A stretch of DNA of 53,190 bases from Comamonadaceae bacterium UBA2334 (GCA_002344885.1 DDUQ01000140.1:533-53722); one strand, 5' to 3'. Positions 41,229-50,456 are shown, numbered from the stretch's first letter. Program-made: numbers and translations. Notes: a model not told the origin generated them from the letters alone.

Positions 41229-42836
41229 TCAAACCTGATCGGTGGCGTGCATGCCCAGCAGCAGCACCTGTTTGCGCACCAGCCACACGGCCCGCTCGAA
41301 CAGAGTCGTGCAGGCAAACACGGTTTGCTGTTCGGCGGTTGAGAGGTGGTCGCCCATGGCCAGCAGGCGTTTGCGCACCTCGTCCATCATGTCCGAGCGG
41401 TCTTCGGTCAGGGTTCGCAGCATGTCCAGGTCGGTTGACTGCGGGTTGTGGTGAGCATCAGCCAACAGCGTGAGCATCAGGTGCAGGCTTTCGGTCAGGC
41501 CGTGCAACAGGTCTTGCACCGCCTGAGGTTGGCCTTGGGTGGAGGCTGCCACGTGAAACCCGTGTACGGTTTCCTGCAGGCTGGTGATCAGGTCGTTGCG
41601 CTCGCGCAGCACAATGGTGCGCTCCAGCACGTCGCGCGAGCGGTGCTGGTCGGCCAGTGCGGTGATGAAGTGCTCGCACTCGGTGGCCACGGCGGTGCCG
41701 GTGCTGAGCAACAAGCCCGTGGCGTAGGTGGTTTGTGGTCCGTCTGCCCGCAAAGGGTCCACAAACCCCGGCAGGGCCATCAGCAGGCTCTGCTGCTCGC
41801 AGTGCACCAGGTCGAGCGCGGTTTCGGCTTCGGCCAGGCCGGATTCGTTCAGAAAGCGTGGCTTGCCCAGCACCTCTTCGTGGCTGGGCGGAAAGTAATG
41901 TGCCAGCGCATGTTCCAGACGGTGGTGAAACGGGTGGACCACCACATCGCACAGGATTTGCAGCATCACGTACACAGCCGCCAGCGTGGTGGATGCCGAC
42001 AGCCCCATGGTTTTGCAAGCCGCCAGAAACATCGGCACGCCGCTCAACTGCTCGATGGCCAGCAACAGACCAAAGGTGATCACGCCCGCAGCCTTCAGCA
42101 CGAACTGGAAAACCACCAGTTGGCGCGCGCTGCCGCCCAGGTTGTGTCCGAGCATCCAGGCCGACAGGCCTGAAGCCAGCCCCGCGCCCAGCACCACTGC
42201 GGTGCCATGTGGCACATCGAGCAGGCCAACAGAAGCCACCGTCATGGCGACGACGGTGATGGTGGACGACGACTGGGCCACCAGTGTGACCACCACACCC
42301 AATGCAAAGCCGAGTGCAATCGACTCCGATGACGACCCTACGTATGCCTGAAGCCATTCGGCATGCTTGAGCGGGTAGGCACCGGTCTTGATGAAGTCGA
42401 TGCCCAGAAACAGCAAGCCCACGCCCAGCAACACCCCCAGCAGGTTGCGGTAACGGGCACTTTGATCAAGCTTTAGGTGATACGCCAGCCCCGTCAGGCC
42501 GATGACCATCAGCACCGCCCAATGCAGGTTGACGGCGGCCAGCAACACGATCATGGATGTGCCCAGGTTGGCCCAGCCGATCAGCGGCAGTGCCTTGCGC
42601 GTGTCCAGCACGCCCGTGCTGACCAGTGTGGACAGCAGGAAGATGACGGCGTTCACGCTCTGCATCACCGCGCCGGCGGCCAGTCCGAAGGCTGCGGACG
42701 AGCGGCTGCCGGCCACTGCTTTGGCGACCATGGCCCGCAGGTGCCGTCCGGTCATTTGTCGCAGGTGCTGCCCGATCAGCCGCACCCCAGTGAAGAACAG
42801 CCCAAGTCCGGCAAAAATGGTGATGAGGATTTCCAT
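41229..42836 (-). CDS. Na+/phosphate cotransporter family protein with PhoU-like tail
   Basis: 535 residues. The N-terminal part (about 1-310) has two inverted Na/Pi cotransporter repeats. The second repeat has the QSSS motif (VAQSSSTITVVAM); the first reads VMQSVNAVIF, so its QSSS is degenerate. The C-terminal 200 residues are helical and PhoU-like (ALDLVHCEQQSLLM, LLHGLTESLHLMLTLL). Members of this family import phosphate or a related anion using sodium. It lies upstream of the signalling operon on the same strand and might be co-transcribed with it. Confidence 0.82.
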   Translation of the reverse strand: MEILITIFAGLGLFFTGVRLIGQHLRQMTGRHLRAMVAKAVAGSRSSAAFGLAAGAVMQSVNAVIFLLSTLVSTGVLDTRKALPLIGWANLGTSMIVLLAAVNLHWAVLMVIGLTGLAYHLKLDQSARYRNLLGVLLGVGLLFLGIDFIKTGAYPLKHAEWLQAYVGSSSESIALGFALGVVVTLVAQSSSTITVVAMTVASVGLLDVPHGTAVVLGAGLASGLSAWMLGHNLGGSARQLVVFQFVLKAAGVITFGLLLAIEQLSGVPMFLAACKTMGLSASTTLAAVYVMLQILCDVVVHPFHHRLEHALAHYFPPSHEEVLGKPRFLNESGLAEAETALDLVHCEQQSLLMALPGFVDPLRADGPQTTYATGLLLSTGTAVATECEHFITALADQHRSRDVLERTIVLRERNDLITSLQETVHGFHVAASTQGQPQAVQDLLHGLTESLHLMLTLLADAHHNPQSTDLDMLRTLTEDRSDMMDEVRKRLLAMGDHLSTAEQQTVFACTTLFERAVWLVRKQVLLLGMHATDQV

Positions 42837-43032
42837 TTGTAATTAAATTGGGCATTGACGCTTATTCATGGAGATTTTAATGCTATCAATATCTTCGGAA
42901 TGAGATGAGTCGGAAAGCAGGCGCGGTCCACCGAATGGTCGACCCTTGCGTACTCGGCTCTGCTACGCTGCGCAGCTGCGTGGGGCGGCTCAGGCAGCCC
43001 CGTTTTGAACAGCTTGTTTCAGGAGACTTGTC

Positions 43033-43737
43033 ATGTCAGACACCCGTGTTGCCTTGATCACAGCTGGCGGCTCCGGCATGGGTGCGGCCGCAGCCCGCAG
43101 GCTCGCCGCCGATGGTTACCGCGTTGCCATCCTGTCATCCTCGGGCAAGGGCGAAGCGTTGGCGCAGGAACTGGGTGGGGCGGGCATCACCGGGTCCAAC
43201 CAGTCGCCCGATGATGTCCAGCGCCTGGTGGATGCGGCCATGGCGCGCTGGGGTCGCATCGACGCGCTGGTCAATTCCGCTGGCCACGGACCGCGTGCGC
43301 CCATTCTGGACCTGACCGATGACGACTGGCACCGTGGCATGGAGGTGTACTTTCTGAACGTGGTGCGCCCTATGCGGCTGGTTGTGCCCATCATGGCTTC
43401 GCAAGGGGGCGGCGCGGTGGTGAACATTTCCACGGCCTGGGCATTCGAACCATCGGCCATGTTCCCCACCTCGGCGGTGTTCCGGGCCGGGCTGGCGAGT
43501 TTCATCAAAATCGTGGCTGACACCTACGCGCAGCAGCAGGTGCGCGTGAACAACGTGCTGCCAGGCTGGATTGACAGCCTGCCTGCCACCGATGCCCGGC
43601 GCGACAGCGTGCCTATGCAGCGCTACGGCAAAGCCGAAGAAGTTGCCGCCACCATCTCGTTCCTGCTGTCAGACGGCGGCGCTTACATTACCGGGCAGAA
43701 CATCCGGGTCGATGGGGGCTTGAGCCGTTCGGTCTGA
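43033..43737 (+). CDS. Short-chain dehydrogenase/reductase family protein with altered active site
   Basis: 234-residue Rossmann-fold protein. The nucleotide motif TAGGSGMG (about 10-17), NSAGHG and a C-terminal YITGQNIRVDGG are standard for the SDR family. The serine position is present (VNISTAW), but where YxxxK is expected the sequence reads TSAVFRAGL, so both the catalytic Tyr and Lys are missing. It may be a divergent or non-catalytic member. A purine-rich site (AGGAGA) lies 12 nt above the ATG. Confidence 0.8.
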   Translation: MSDTRVALITAGGSGMGAAAARRLAADGYRVAILSSSGKGEALAQELGGAGITGSNQSPDDVQRLVDAAMARWGRIDALVNSAGHGPRAPILDLTDDDWHRGMEVYFLNVVRPMRLVVPIMASQGGGAVVNISTAWAFEPSAMFPTSAVFRAGLASFIKIVADTYAQQQVRVNNVLPGWIDSLPATDARRDSVPMQRYGKAEEVAATISFLLSDGGAYITGQNIRVDGGLSRSV

Positions 43738-43870
43738 CCCCGCCCAGGGCCGCGCAGGCTTGCTACTCAGGTTGACAGCCGTGTGATATTTTCCGGTTTG
43801 CGGACGACCCGTGCCTCGCATGTGCAGGGCGGTCAGTTCCAGTGGCCAGACGTGCCGGAAGAGGGAGTGC

Positions 43871-44269
43871 ATGACCGAATATCACTTGCTGCTGGCAGAA
43901 GACCAGCCCACCATGCGGGACACCCAGCGCAGGTTGCTGGGTGCCATGGGATTTGGCCATGTGACCGTTGTGCGCAACGGTGAAGAGGCCTGGACGGCGC
44001 TGTGCAACGGGCGGTTTGACTTGGTGCTGTGTGACTGGAACATGCCCAGGCTCGACGGGCTTGGCCTGTTGAAACGGGTGCGTGCGGTGCCCGAGATGGC
44101 CCAGTTGCCTTTCATCCTGATCACCGGAGAAAACACGGGCGACCATGTGCGTGCAGCCAGGTCGTTGGGCGTGTCTGACTTCATTGTCAAACCCTTCAGC
44201 GCCGTGTTGCTGGAGCAGCGCATCCGTCGGGCCTTGCAGGAGGCGGAAGCCCTCAAGCGTGCGGGTTAG
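43871..44269 (+). CDS. CheY-like stand-alone response regulator
   Basis: 132-residue receiver domain. It has the acidic pocket (LLAEDQP), the phospho-acceptor Asp in LVLCDWNMPRLDG (about 54), the Thr in LITGEN and the Lys in VKPFS. There is no output domain, so it works by protein contact as CheY-type proteins do. GAGGGAG lies 3 nt above the ATG. No histidine kinase gene is nearby, so the partner is unknown. Confidence 0.88.
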   Translation: MTEYHLLLAEDQPTMRDTQRRLLGAMGFGHVTVVRNGEEAWTALCNGRFDLVLCDWNMPRLDGLGLLKRVRAVPEMAQLPFILITGENTGDHVRAARSLGVSDFIVKPFSAVLLEQRIRRALQEAEALKRAG

Positions 44270-44314
44270 TGCCCAGGTTTGCAGGGCGCATCGCGCCAGC
44301 GGGCAGACAGGCCT

Positions 44315-45223
44315 TCACCCAGACTGACCCTGCGTGCGCAGCCCGTGCTGGCCGAGCCAGGCCAGCATCTGCGGCCACAGTGTTGCGCCCACCTCTTTGC
44401 GGAAGTAGCCCATGTGGCCAATGCCTGACACGCCCAGCGTGCGGGGTTGGAGGTCGATGCGGTCCACCGGTGCCTGGGTGAAGCCTGAGAAAAACGCATC
44501 GCGCGAAGCGGGTGGGGCCCACAGGTCGTCCGTGCTGACCGCCGCGCCAATGGGCAGCCGCACGCGCACGAATTTGGCGGCAATGGCTCGGGCGTCGGGG
44601 GCGGGGTCGTCGAAAAAGTAGCGCGGAAAGCCGCACCAGCGTTTCCAGTCGCGGTAAGCACCAAGCGGAATGTCTTCACCCAGCCCGAACTTGCTCATGG
44701 GCTGGTAACCGTACCAGCGCGTGGCCACAGGGCCGATGACGTGCCACATCACGTTCACCTTCAGGCGCTCGTGCCAGGGCATCCAGCCCGCCCAGCCCGC
44801 CCCGCCGCCGCACACATAGGCCGCGCGCAGCAGGCCAGGGTCGGGCAATTGGCCAATGGCGTGGCCACCCAGGCTGTGCCCCACCAGGTAGCTTTCGCCG
44901 CGTTCGCTGGCGTAGGCCACAGCTGCTGCCAGGTCGTGTGTAGACCAGTGTGCATAGTCCATCTGGAAGCCTTTGAGCGAACCGGTCTTTGAGTCCCCAA
45001 TGCCCCGGTAGTCAGTGACTACCACATGCAAGCCCTGGCTGGCCGCGTATTCGCAAAAACGCTTGTAAAAGCCACGCGGCACGGCTGTGGCGCTGCCGAT
45101 CACGATGAACTGTGGCCGCCCCGTCCGCGCATCGAGGCAGGGATGGGCCGGCGTGTAATGGGTGGACGCCAGGCGGTAGCCGTCTGCAGCGGTCAGGGTC
45201 AGGTGGGAAGGTGTGCAAGCCAT
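44315..45223 (-). CDS. Alpha/beta-fold hydrolase
   Basis: 302 residues. The nucleophile elbow is YLVGHSLGGHAIGQ (Ser about 117), the oxyanion region is FIVIGSATAVPRGFYKRF, the acid is likely in the VSTDDLWAPP segment and the His in GIGHMGYFRK near residue 270. The sequence recalls the COG4757-type predicted hydrolases. Substrate is unknown. Convergent with the CheY-like gene, 45 nt apart. Confidence 0.8.
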   Translation of the reverse strand: MACTPSHLTLTAADGYRLASTHYTPAHPCLDARTGRPQFIVIGSATAVPRGFYKRFCEYAASQGLHVVVTDYRGIGDSKTGSLKGFQMDYAHWSTHDLAAAVAYASERGESYLVGHSLGGHAIGQLPDPGLLRAAYVCGGGAGWAGWMPWHERLKVNVMWHVIGPVATRWYGYQPMSKFGLGEDIPLGAYRDWKRWCGFPRYFFDDPAPDARAIAAKFVRVRLPIGAAVSTDDLWAPPASRDAFFSGFTQAPVDRIDLQPRTLGVSGIGHMGYFRKEVGATLWPQMLAWLGQHGLRTQGQSG

Positions 45224-45308
45224 GGCCCGGTATTGGACACGGTGGTTCGCAGCTGCTTTGTCGCGTATTGGTCAGCCGGGTGGGGGCAAGCTGCCCAGCC
45301 AAGGTTCG

Positions 45309-45746
45309 TCAAGGACGCAGGTACACAAAGCCTTCTTTGGCTTGCAGGCGTGCGGTTTCGGCCACGCCCGATGGCACCACCTTGGCCTCCATCAGCACGC
45401 GGCTTGCGTCGATCTTGCGCGAATTCAGGGTGTTGTTACAGACCCTGAACTCAACGCCTTTGCCGGCGAGGTCGCTGACAGCGCCGGCAAACGGCTGTTC
45501 CATCTGGTTGGTGGCCCCGTCGAGCAGGAAGTCGATACCCAAGCCGTGTGTAACCACCACAATTTTGGCCGTGGGGTCAGCTGCAATGTGGTTGCGGATG
45601 TTGTTGATGGCGCGTGAAGCCTGGGGAATGCCCTCAGACAAGTGGTAGACCACTTTGACGGCATCGGTAGCGGCCTGTGCGAGCATGGCGGCACTCAGGA
45701 GCACGCCTGTCAGGGCCAGTTTGAAACGTGGAGTAGTGGGGAACAT
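45309..45746 (-). CDS. Periplasmic DsrE/DsrF-like family protein
   Basis: 145 residues with a signal peptide (ALTGVLLSAAMLAQA). The mature part has KVVYHLSEG, ASRAINNIRNHI, KIVVVTHGLGIDFLL and VEFRVCNNTL, which fit the small periplasmic DsrE-like proteins. One conserved Cys (FRVCNNTL) is visible; such proteins are linked to sulfur chemistry, but a role here is not shown. Start ATG at 45746 (MFPTTPRFK); the frame is open to 45815. Confidence 0.78.
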   Translation of the reverse strand: MFPTTPRFKLALTGVLLSAAMLAQAATDAVKVVYHLSEGIPQASRAINNIRNHIAADPTAKIVVVTHGLGIDFLLDGATNQMEQPFAGAVSDLAGKGVEFRVCNNTLNSRKIDASRVLMEAKVVPSGVAETARLQAKEGFVYLRP

Positions 45747-45855
45747 GCAGGGTCTCCGGGTAAATGATGAGCCCGCAACATACCCCATCCAGTTATGGGT
45801 GTGAACCCGCGCCAACCCTTACCTGATGTTCAGTGCCGGCGAAACGGGGCGCATG

Positions 45856-45881
45856 AAAGCTGTGCGGTTGCAATCAGCTTT
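45856..45881. terminator. Hairpin downstream of the SRPBCC-DUF1428 gene
   Basis: Perfect 7-bp inverted repeat AAAGCTG (45856-45862) and CAGCTTT (45875-45881) in the gap between the fusion gene and the DsrE-like gene, 32 nt after the fusion gene's stop. No T-tract follows, so a terminator role is uncertain. Confidence 0.3.
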
Positions 45882-45912
45882 GTGTGCATGTCCACCAGGG
45901 CAGCCCGCTCGA

Positions 45913-46758
45913 TCATGCATTCACAAGCACCTCAAAGCCACCAAAAATCATGCGACTGCCATCGAATGGCATGGACGTCATGTGGGCAGGTGTCCGCGGG
46001 TCGGCAAACACCTTTTGCATCCCGCTGTCACGGGTGGCCTTGTCGGGCCAGGTGATCCAGGCGAACACCACGGTTTCGTCAGGCTTGCGCAGCACGGCGG
46101 AGTGCATCGAATTGATTTTGCCCTCGGGCACATCGTCGCCCCAGCATTCGACCAGTGACAAGGCACCATGCTCGCGGAACACAGCGGCTACATCGTGGGC
46201 GTATTGCCGGTAAATGTCGCGGTTGGTGCTGGGTACGGCGAGTAAAAATCCGTCCACATACGGCATGGCCGTATCTGTCGGTGCGGGCAGCACGGTTTGC
46301 GCCAGTGCATCGAGCTGGTCCACAGCTGCATTCCAGCCCACTTCCCAGCCCATGTCCAAGTGACGGGCGCGGGCTTCCGCCGTTGCATGGCGGGCACTCC
46401 ATGTCATGCGGGTGTGTCCGTCGGCCGTGTCAGCCAACTCCACCACGCCTGTCATGAAGGCTTGCGCCGAAGGCACAAAGTCTTCGGTGTACGCATCGGT
46501 GAACACCAACCGCTGAAAAGGCTCGATGGCCAGCCACATGCCCCGGTTTTCGAAACGCTCGCCATTCGGGCCGGCCATCACGGTGTTCATGCGACCGCCT
46601 ACACGCAAGTCGAAGTCGGCCTCCGGCACAGTCCAGGGCTTGGGGCAGAACCACTGCTTCAGGAGTTCGGCCTCGGTCCAGCAGCGCCAGACCGCGCGCC
46701 TGGGTGCGGCCAGGGTGCGCTCGAGGGTCAACGTGTGTTCGGCTGTCGGTGAGGTCAT
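45913..46758 (-). CDS. Fusion of SRPBCC (AHSA1-type) and DUF1428 domains
   Basis: 281 residues. The first half (1-160) is an AHSA1-type SRPBCC domain, with LERTLAAPRRAVWRCWTEAE at the start and GWEVGWNAAVDQLDAL at the end. The second half begins at MPYVDGFLLAVPS (165) and is a DUF1428 domain (WGDDVPEGKINSMHSAVL, FAWITWPDKATRD, MPFDGSRMIFGGFE). They are usually separate proteins. SRPBCC domains bind hydrophobic ligands. Start ATG at 46758 (MTSPTAEHT). Function unknown. Confidence 0.82.
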   Translation of the reverse strand: MTSPTAEHTLTLERTLAAPRRAVWRCWTEAELLKQWFCPKPWTVPEADFDLRVGGRMNTVMAGPNGERFENRGMWLAIEPFQRLVFTDAYTEDFVPSAQAFMTGVVELADTADGHTRMTWSARHATAEARARHLDMGWEVGWNAAVDQLDALAQTVLPAPTDTAMPYVDGFLLAVPSTNRDIYRQYAHDVAAVFREHGALSLVECWGDDVPEGKINSMHSAVLRKPDETVVFAWITWPDKATRDSGMQKVFADPRTPAHMTSMPFDGSRMIFGGFEVLVNA

Positions 46759-46782
46759 GGCTGGAGGCTGGGGTAAGGGGTT

Positions 46783-46814
46783 GACAGACTGCAAGTGTGC
46801 CAAGGCAGGCTGTC
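46783..46814. promoter_or_regulatory. Inverted repeat upstream of the SRPBCC-DUF1428 gene
   Basis: Near-perfect 10-bp inverted repeat (46783-46792 with 46805-46814, one mismatch), 25 nt above the fusion gene start and downstream of the CopD-family gene. It could be an operator for the fusion gene or a transcript hairpin; no T-tract is present. Confidence 0.3.
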
Positions 46815-46877
46815 TGACGCAAACATGTCCATCCAGCGGATGCCCACGTCTCGGCAGCGTGAGCCAGAGGCTGCGGG

Positions 46878-47345
46878 TCAAACCAGATGAATGACCACGA
46901 AGATGACCAGGCCCAACACCATGTTGAACAGTACTGCTTGCCGGATCGCAGCCAACGCACCACCCGCCGCAGACCAGTCAGCCAATGCCACCGCGCCAGA
47001 CAGACGCCGATACAGCGCGAAGCGGATGTACCCGAAAACCGCCCACATCACCAGGCCCAACAAGGCCATGATGGTCCAGGACAGTGGCATGGCAAAACTG
47101 CCGCCTGCCTGCACGGTTTGTTTGGCCACACGACCGATCATCCAAATGCCCGAAACCACGGCCACACTGGACAGCACCAGCACCGCGTTGAAAAACCGGC
47201 CCAGTACGTCGTGCATGAGACGCAGCCGATCGGGTGGCTGCAGCCCGGCCACGGCTGGACGCAAGAAAAAGTGGGCAAACACCATGCCGCCCACCCATAC
47301 CAGGACGGAAAGCACGTGGGCGAGTTTGAGCAGGGCGTCAAGCAT
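46878..47345 (-). CDS. CopD-family integral membrane protein
   Basis: 155 residues with four hydrophobic segments: LAHVLSVLVWVGGMVFAHFF at the start, SSVAVVSGIWMIG, MALLGLVMWAVFGYI and NMVLGLVIFVVIHLV at the end. The His in the first helix (KLAHVLS) and the pattern VWVGG-F are typical of CopD/DUF2269-like proteins, some of which are linked to copper or haem. No link to the copA region is evident. Start ATG at 47345. Confidence 0.75.
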   Translation of the reverse strand: MLDALLKLAHVLSVLVWVGGMVFAHFFLRPAVAGLQPPDRLRLMHDVLGRFFNAVLVLSSVAVVSGIWMIGRVAKQTVQAGGSFAMPLSWTIMALLGLVMWAVFGYIRFALYRRLSGAVALADWSAAGGALAAIRQAVLFNMVLGLVIFVVIHLV

Positions 47346-47453
47346 GGAATTGTTCCGGGAGAAAAGTAGCGGGGGTGTTTGTTGGGGTGGATGTTGCCAT
47401 TCATCCAGCATCCTTGCTGCGCCGCGGCATAACGACCTTGCTGCAGATGCCAC

Positions 47454-48065
47454 TCAGGCGGACACCCAGGTCCACATTGCGCTGACCAACGCGGTGCCTC
47501 CCCACCAGAGCAACCCGATGGAAGCGACCGAGCAAGCCGTGGCCAGGTAGCCCGCCAGCAGCATCAAGCCGTCTCGCAAGCGAAGCCCCCAGGTGATCAG
47601 CACGACAGCCAGCGCAGGCAAGACGTTGTCAAAGCTGATCATGGGAACAGGGACGGCCATGGACACACCGGCCAGCGCGAGCATCCCGCCGTGGAGCAGG
47701 CGAAAGGGTTGGTTGCTGAGTGCCAGCAAGCGTGGCCTGCCCAGGCGCCCCAGAAGTTGCATGGCGCGCCCTGCCGACTTCACCAGCACCGATTGCACGC
47801 GGTCGTTCAACGTTTGCCTGGCCAGCCAGGCAGGGAGCGGCTTGGGCTGCCCCCCGCACAAACCGTAGGCGACGAACAGGCACAGCACCCCCACTGCTGA
47901 AGCCATGCCTGGCAACGCCACCGGGATGAGCAACGGCATGGCCAGCAAACCCAGCCAGGCCAGCCGCTGGCGCTTGCCATGGCCAATCGTTTCGCCCACC
48001 GTCTTGCCCATGGAAGACAGGTGCACTTGGGCGATGCGCTGCAACGTGGCCTGCCGCCTATGCAT
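47454..48065 (-). CDS. ExoD-family membrane protein
   Basis: 203 residues. A cytoplasmic start is followed by several hydrophobic stretches (LGLLAMPLLIPVALPGMAS, LLHGGMLALAGVSMAVPVPMISF, LPALAVVLITWGLRLRDGLML). The block AVPVPMISFDNVLPALAVVL with GLRLRDG is typical of ExoD proteins, first linked to exopolysaccharide synthesis in Rhizobium. Its role here is unknown. Located 108 nt upstream of the CopD-family gene on the same strand. Confidence 0.8.
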   Translation of the reverse strand: MHRRQATLQRIAQVHLSSMGKTVGETIGHGKRQRLAWLGLLAMPLLIPVALPGMASAVGVLCLFVAYGLCGGQPKPLPAWLARQTLNDRVQSVLVKSAGRAMQLLGRLGRPRLLALSNQPFRLLHGGMLALAGVSMAVPVPMISFDNVLPALAVVLITWGLRLRDGLMLLAGYLATACSVASIGLLWWGGTALVSAMWTWVSA

Positions 48066-48248
48066 GTGGTGTGCTCCGGCAGAGGTTGAATGGCTGGTCG
48101 GTCAAAGACAGAACCCTTCTGGAATGAGTTGACGACAAAAGCTCTGAACAGTAGTGTCAAACGTGTTCAACAGGAAGCAGATGAATGCGAACAGAAACAT
48201 CGCACAAACCAGAACACAACCTCAGGCCCAGGTCGCACACTTACACAT

Positions 48249-48276
48249 GCCGCCTGCCGCCTGCCGCCTGCTGCCT
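48249..48276. repeat. Heptanucleotide tandem repeat
   Basis: Four tandem copies of a 7-mer, three exact GCCGCCT followed by GCTGCCT, in the 265-nt gap between the ExoD gene (minus) and the DUF3616 gene (plus), about 55 nt above the DUF3616 start. Such short repeats can vary in copy number. The rest of this gap shows no clear element. Confidence 0.8.
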
Positions 48277-48330
48277 GCGTGGCACCCGTTGCCTCTGTGA
48301 TGGCGACGGCATCCCATTTGATGAGGTCCC

Positions 48331-49419
48331 ATGCCCAACACTCGACAACACAACGCGGTTCGCCTCGATTTTTCATCCGATTCCCTGGTTCAAACCAATT
48401 TGTCCGGTGCTGCCTTCACAGGAGATTGGTTGTGGGTAGCGGGTGACGAGGCCTGTGGCATCGACCGGCTGCGCCGCCTTGACGTGATCGGGGCAGAGAC
48501 CTTGCGGTTTGGTGAGGTGCGTGACTTTCCCCTGGCCGATCTGCTCGACCTGCCGGGTTCGCGCGACGAAGAGGCCGACCTGGAAGGCATGGCCGTGGCC
48601 GACGGCTACCTGTGGGTGGTGGGGTCTCATGGGCTCAAGCGCAAGAACGCCAAGCCGGAGCGGGACCATGCGTCCAACGCCAAAAGGCTGGCCAAGGTGG
48701 CGTTGGACACCAACCGTCTCCTGTTGGCGTGTCTGCCGATTGAGCCCGATGCCGATGGCCAGCCCTGTCTGGTCAGCAAAGCCAGCGACGGTAGGCGTGC
48801 GGTGCGGTTGAAAGGCGATGCGCGCGCCAACGAGTTGACACGTTTGCTCGCAGATGACCCCCATTTCGGGCACTACATGGGCATTCCGGGGAAGGACAAC
48901 GGGTTTGACATCGAAGGCCTGGCAGTCAGCGGCAAGCGGCTCCTGCTGGGCCTGCGCGGTCCGGTGCTGCGGGGCTGGTCCGCGTTGCTGGAGATTCAGG
49001 TGGAGGTGCAGGGCGGCCAGTTGCGCCTGGTGCCACTGGACGACAGCGGCACCTTGCTGCGCAAGCACTTCCTGCAGCTGGATGGCCTGGGTGTGCGTGA
49101 CCTGCATTTTCACGGCGATGACCTGTACATACTGGCCGGACCGACCATGGTGCTTAATGGAGACATCCGGGTGTTCAAGTGGCCGTCTGCCCGGACCGTG
49201 TTGGCGGCGAATCAGGAGCCTGCGCGCTTCGAGTCCGGGTTGACCGAGTCGGTGTCGTTGCCGCATGGCCGAGGCGTCAACCGGGCCGAGGCCATTTGCG
49301 AGCTGCCACCTGCGCTTGCCGATGGCAAGCTGTGTTGGCTTGTGCTCTACGACGCGCCGGGTGCCGACCGACGGGACGGCGCACACACCGTCTTTGGTGA
49401 CCTGCTGCGGCGTACCTGA
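48331..49419 (+). CDS. DUF3616 domain protein
   Basis: 362 residues, no signal peptide. The sequence has repeated short beta motifs (LWVAGDEACGIDRLRRLD, EADLEGMAVADGYLWVVGSHG, DIEGLAVSGKRLLLGLRGP, LYILAGPTM) that suggest a beta-propeller, in line with DUF3616. Function unknown. Its stop codon overlaps the start of the kinase gene (TGATG), so the two are translationally coupled, and the phosphoesterase gene follows in the same way. Confidence 0.8.
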   Translation: MPNTRQHNAVRLDFSSDSLVQTNLSGAAFTGDWLWVAGDEACGIDRLRRLDVIGAETLRFGEVRDFPLADLLDLPGSRDEEADLEGMAVADGYLWVVGSHGLKRKNAKPERDHASNAKRLAKVALDTNRLLLACLPIEPDADGQPCLVSKASDGRRAVRLKGDARANELTRLLADDPHFGHYMGIPGKDNGFDIEGLAVSGKRLLLGLRGPVLRGWSALLEIQVEVQGGQLRLVPLDDSGTLLRKHFLQLDGLGVRDLHFHGDDLYILAGPTMVLNGDIRVFKWPSARTVLAANQEPARFESGLTESVSLPHGRGVNRAEAICELPPALADGKLCWLVLYDAPGADRRDGAHTVFGDLLRRT

Positions 49420-50456
49420 TGTCGTTTAGCCTCGCATTGCCTTCAGCGGACCCTCCCCTCGCGTTGCCCGCCGGGCCGGGCGCAGCGTTTGACCCGGCTG
49501 CGCCTTTGCTGTTTGTGATCAACGACGCATCGGGGGCGCATGACATCGGGGCCAAGTGCCAGGTGATCGAGTCGGCTTTGGCCGAGTCTGGGCGCAAGGG
49601 CGAATTGCTGGTGTGCAGGCCCTCCGAGTTGCGGCAGACGGCGTCACGCGCTGCGAGGCAGGCGGCATCGTCCGGGGCGGCGGTGGTGGCAGTGGGGGGC
49701 GACGGGAGCCTGAACACGGTGGCGCAGGCTGCCCACTCGGCCGGGTGTGCCATGGGCGTGATCCCTTACGGCACGTTCAACTACTTTGCCCGCACGCACG
49801 GCATTCCCACGGAACGGGCAGAGGCTGCACGCATGTTGCTGACGGCCAGGCCCCACCCGGTGCAGGTGGCGGCCATCAATGACAGACTGTTCCTGGTCAA
49901 TGCCAGCCTGGGGTTGTACCCCGAACTGTTGCGCGAGCGCGAAGCCTACAAAGCCCGTTTTGGCCGCAGCCGCTGGGTGGCGTTTGTGGCAGCGGTGGCC
50001 ACCTTGTTGCGCGCCCAGCGCAGGCTGCGCCTGCACATTGAGACAGGTTCGACCGCGCGCGATGTCCAGACCCTCACACTGTTTGTCAGCAACAACCGCT
50101 TGCAGCTTGACCAGTTGGGTGCCCACCCTGCGGATGGTGTCGCGGGCACGCCCGGCCACGGCAGCATGGCGGCACTGATGCTGCGTCCCATCGGCACCTG
50201 GGCCATGGTCAGGCTGATGCTCCACGGTGCCATGGGTACGCTGGGCGAGGCGGCCGGTGTGGAAAGTTTTGAATTCCACCACATGGTCATCAGACCCCGT
50301 TTGTCGCCCGGGCGCCGCCAGATTTCAGTGGCGTTTGACGGTGAGGTGGAGCGCATGCGCACGCCCATCGACATCCGCGTGCTCGACAAACCGTTGTACC
50401 TGCTGCACGCCACGGGCCTGTCTGGTCCGCCTGCGCAACCGGATGCTGTTCCATGA
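49419..50456 (+). CDS. Diacylglycerol kinase catalytic-domain lipid kinase
   Basis: 345 residues of the DAGK/sphingosine kinase family. The nucleotide motif is VVAVGGDGSLNTVA (about 90-103), followed by PYGTFNYFART (about 112-122) and a C-terminal beta domain with ISVAFDGEVERM. YegS/DgkB-type enzymes phosphorylate lipids such as diacylglycerol. It lies between the DUF3616 and phosphoesterase genes with overlapping stop/start codons on both sides. The substrate cannot be told from sequence. Confidence 0.85.
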   Translation: MSFSLALPSADPPLALPAGPGAAFDPAAPLLFVINDASGAHDIGAKCQVIESALAESGRKGELLVCRPSELRQTASRAARQAASSGAAVVAVGGDGSLNTVAQAAHSAGCAMGVIPYGTFNYFARTHGIPTERAEAARMLLTARPHPVQVAAINDRLFLVNASLGLYPELLREREAYKARFGRSRWVAFVAAVATLLRAQRRLRLHIETGSTARDVQTLTLFVSNNRLQLDQLGAHPADGVAGTPGHGSMAALMLRPIGTWAMVRLMLHGAMGTLGEAAGVESFEFHHMVIRPRLSPGRRQISVAFDGEVERMRTPIDIRVLDKPLYLLHATGLSGPPAQPDAVP

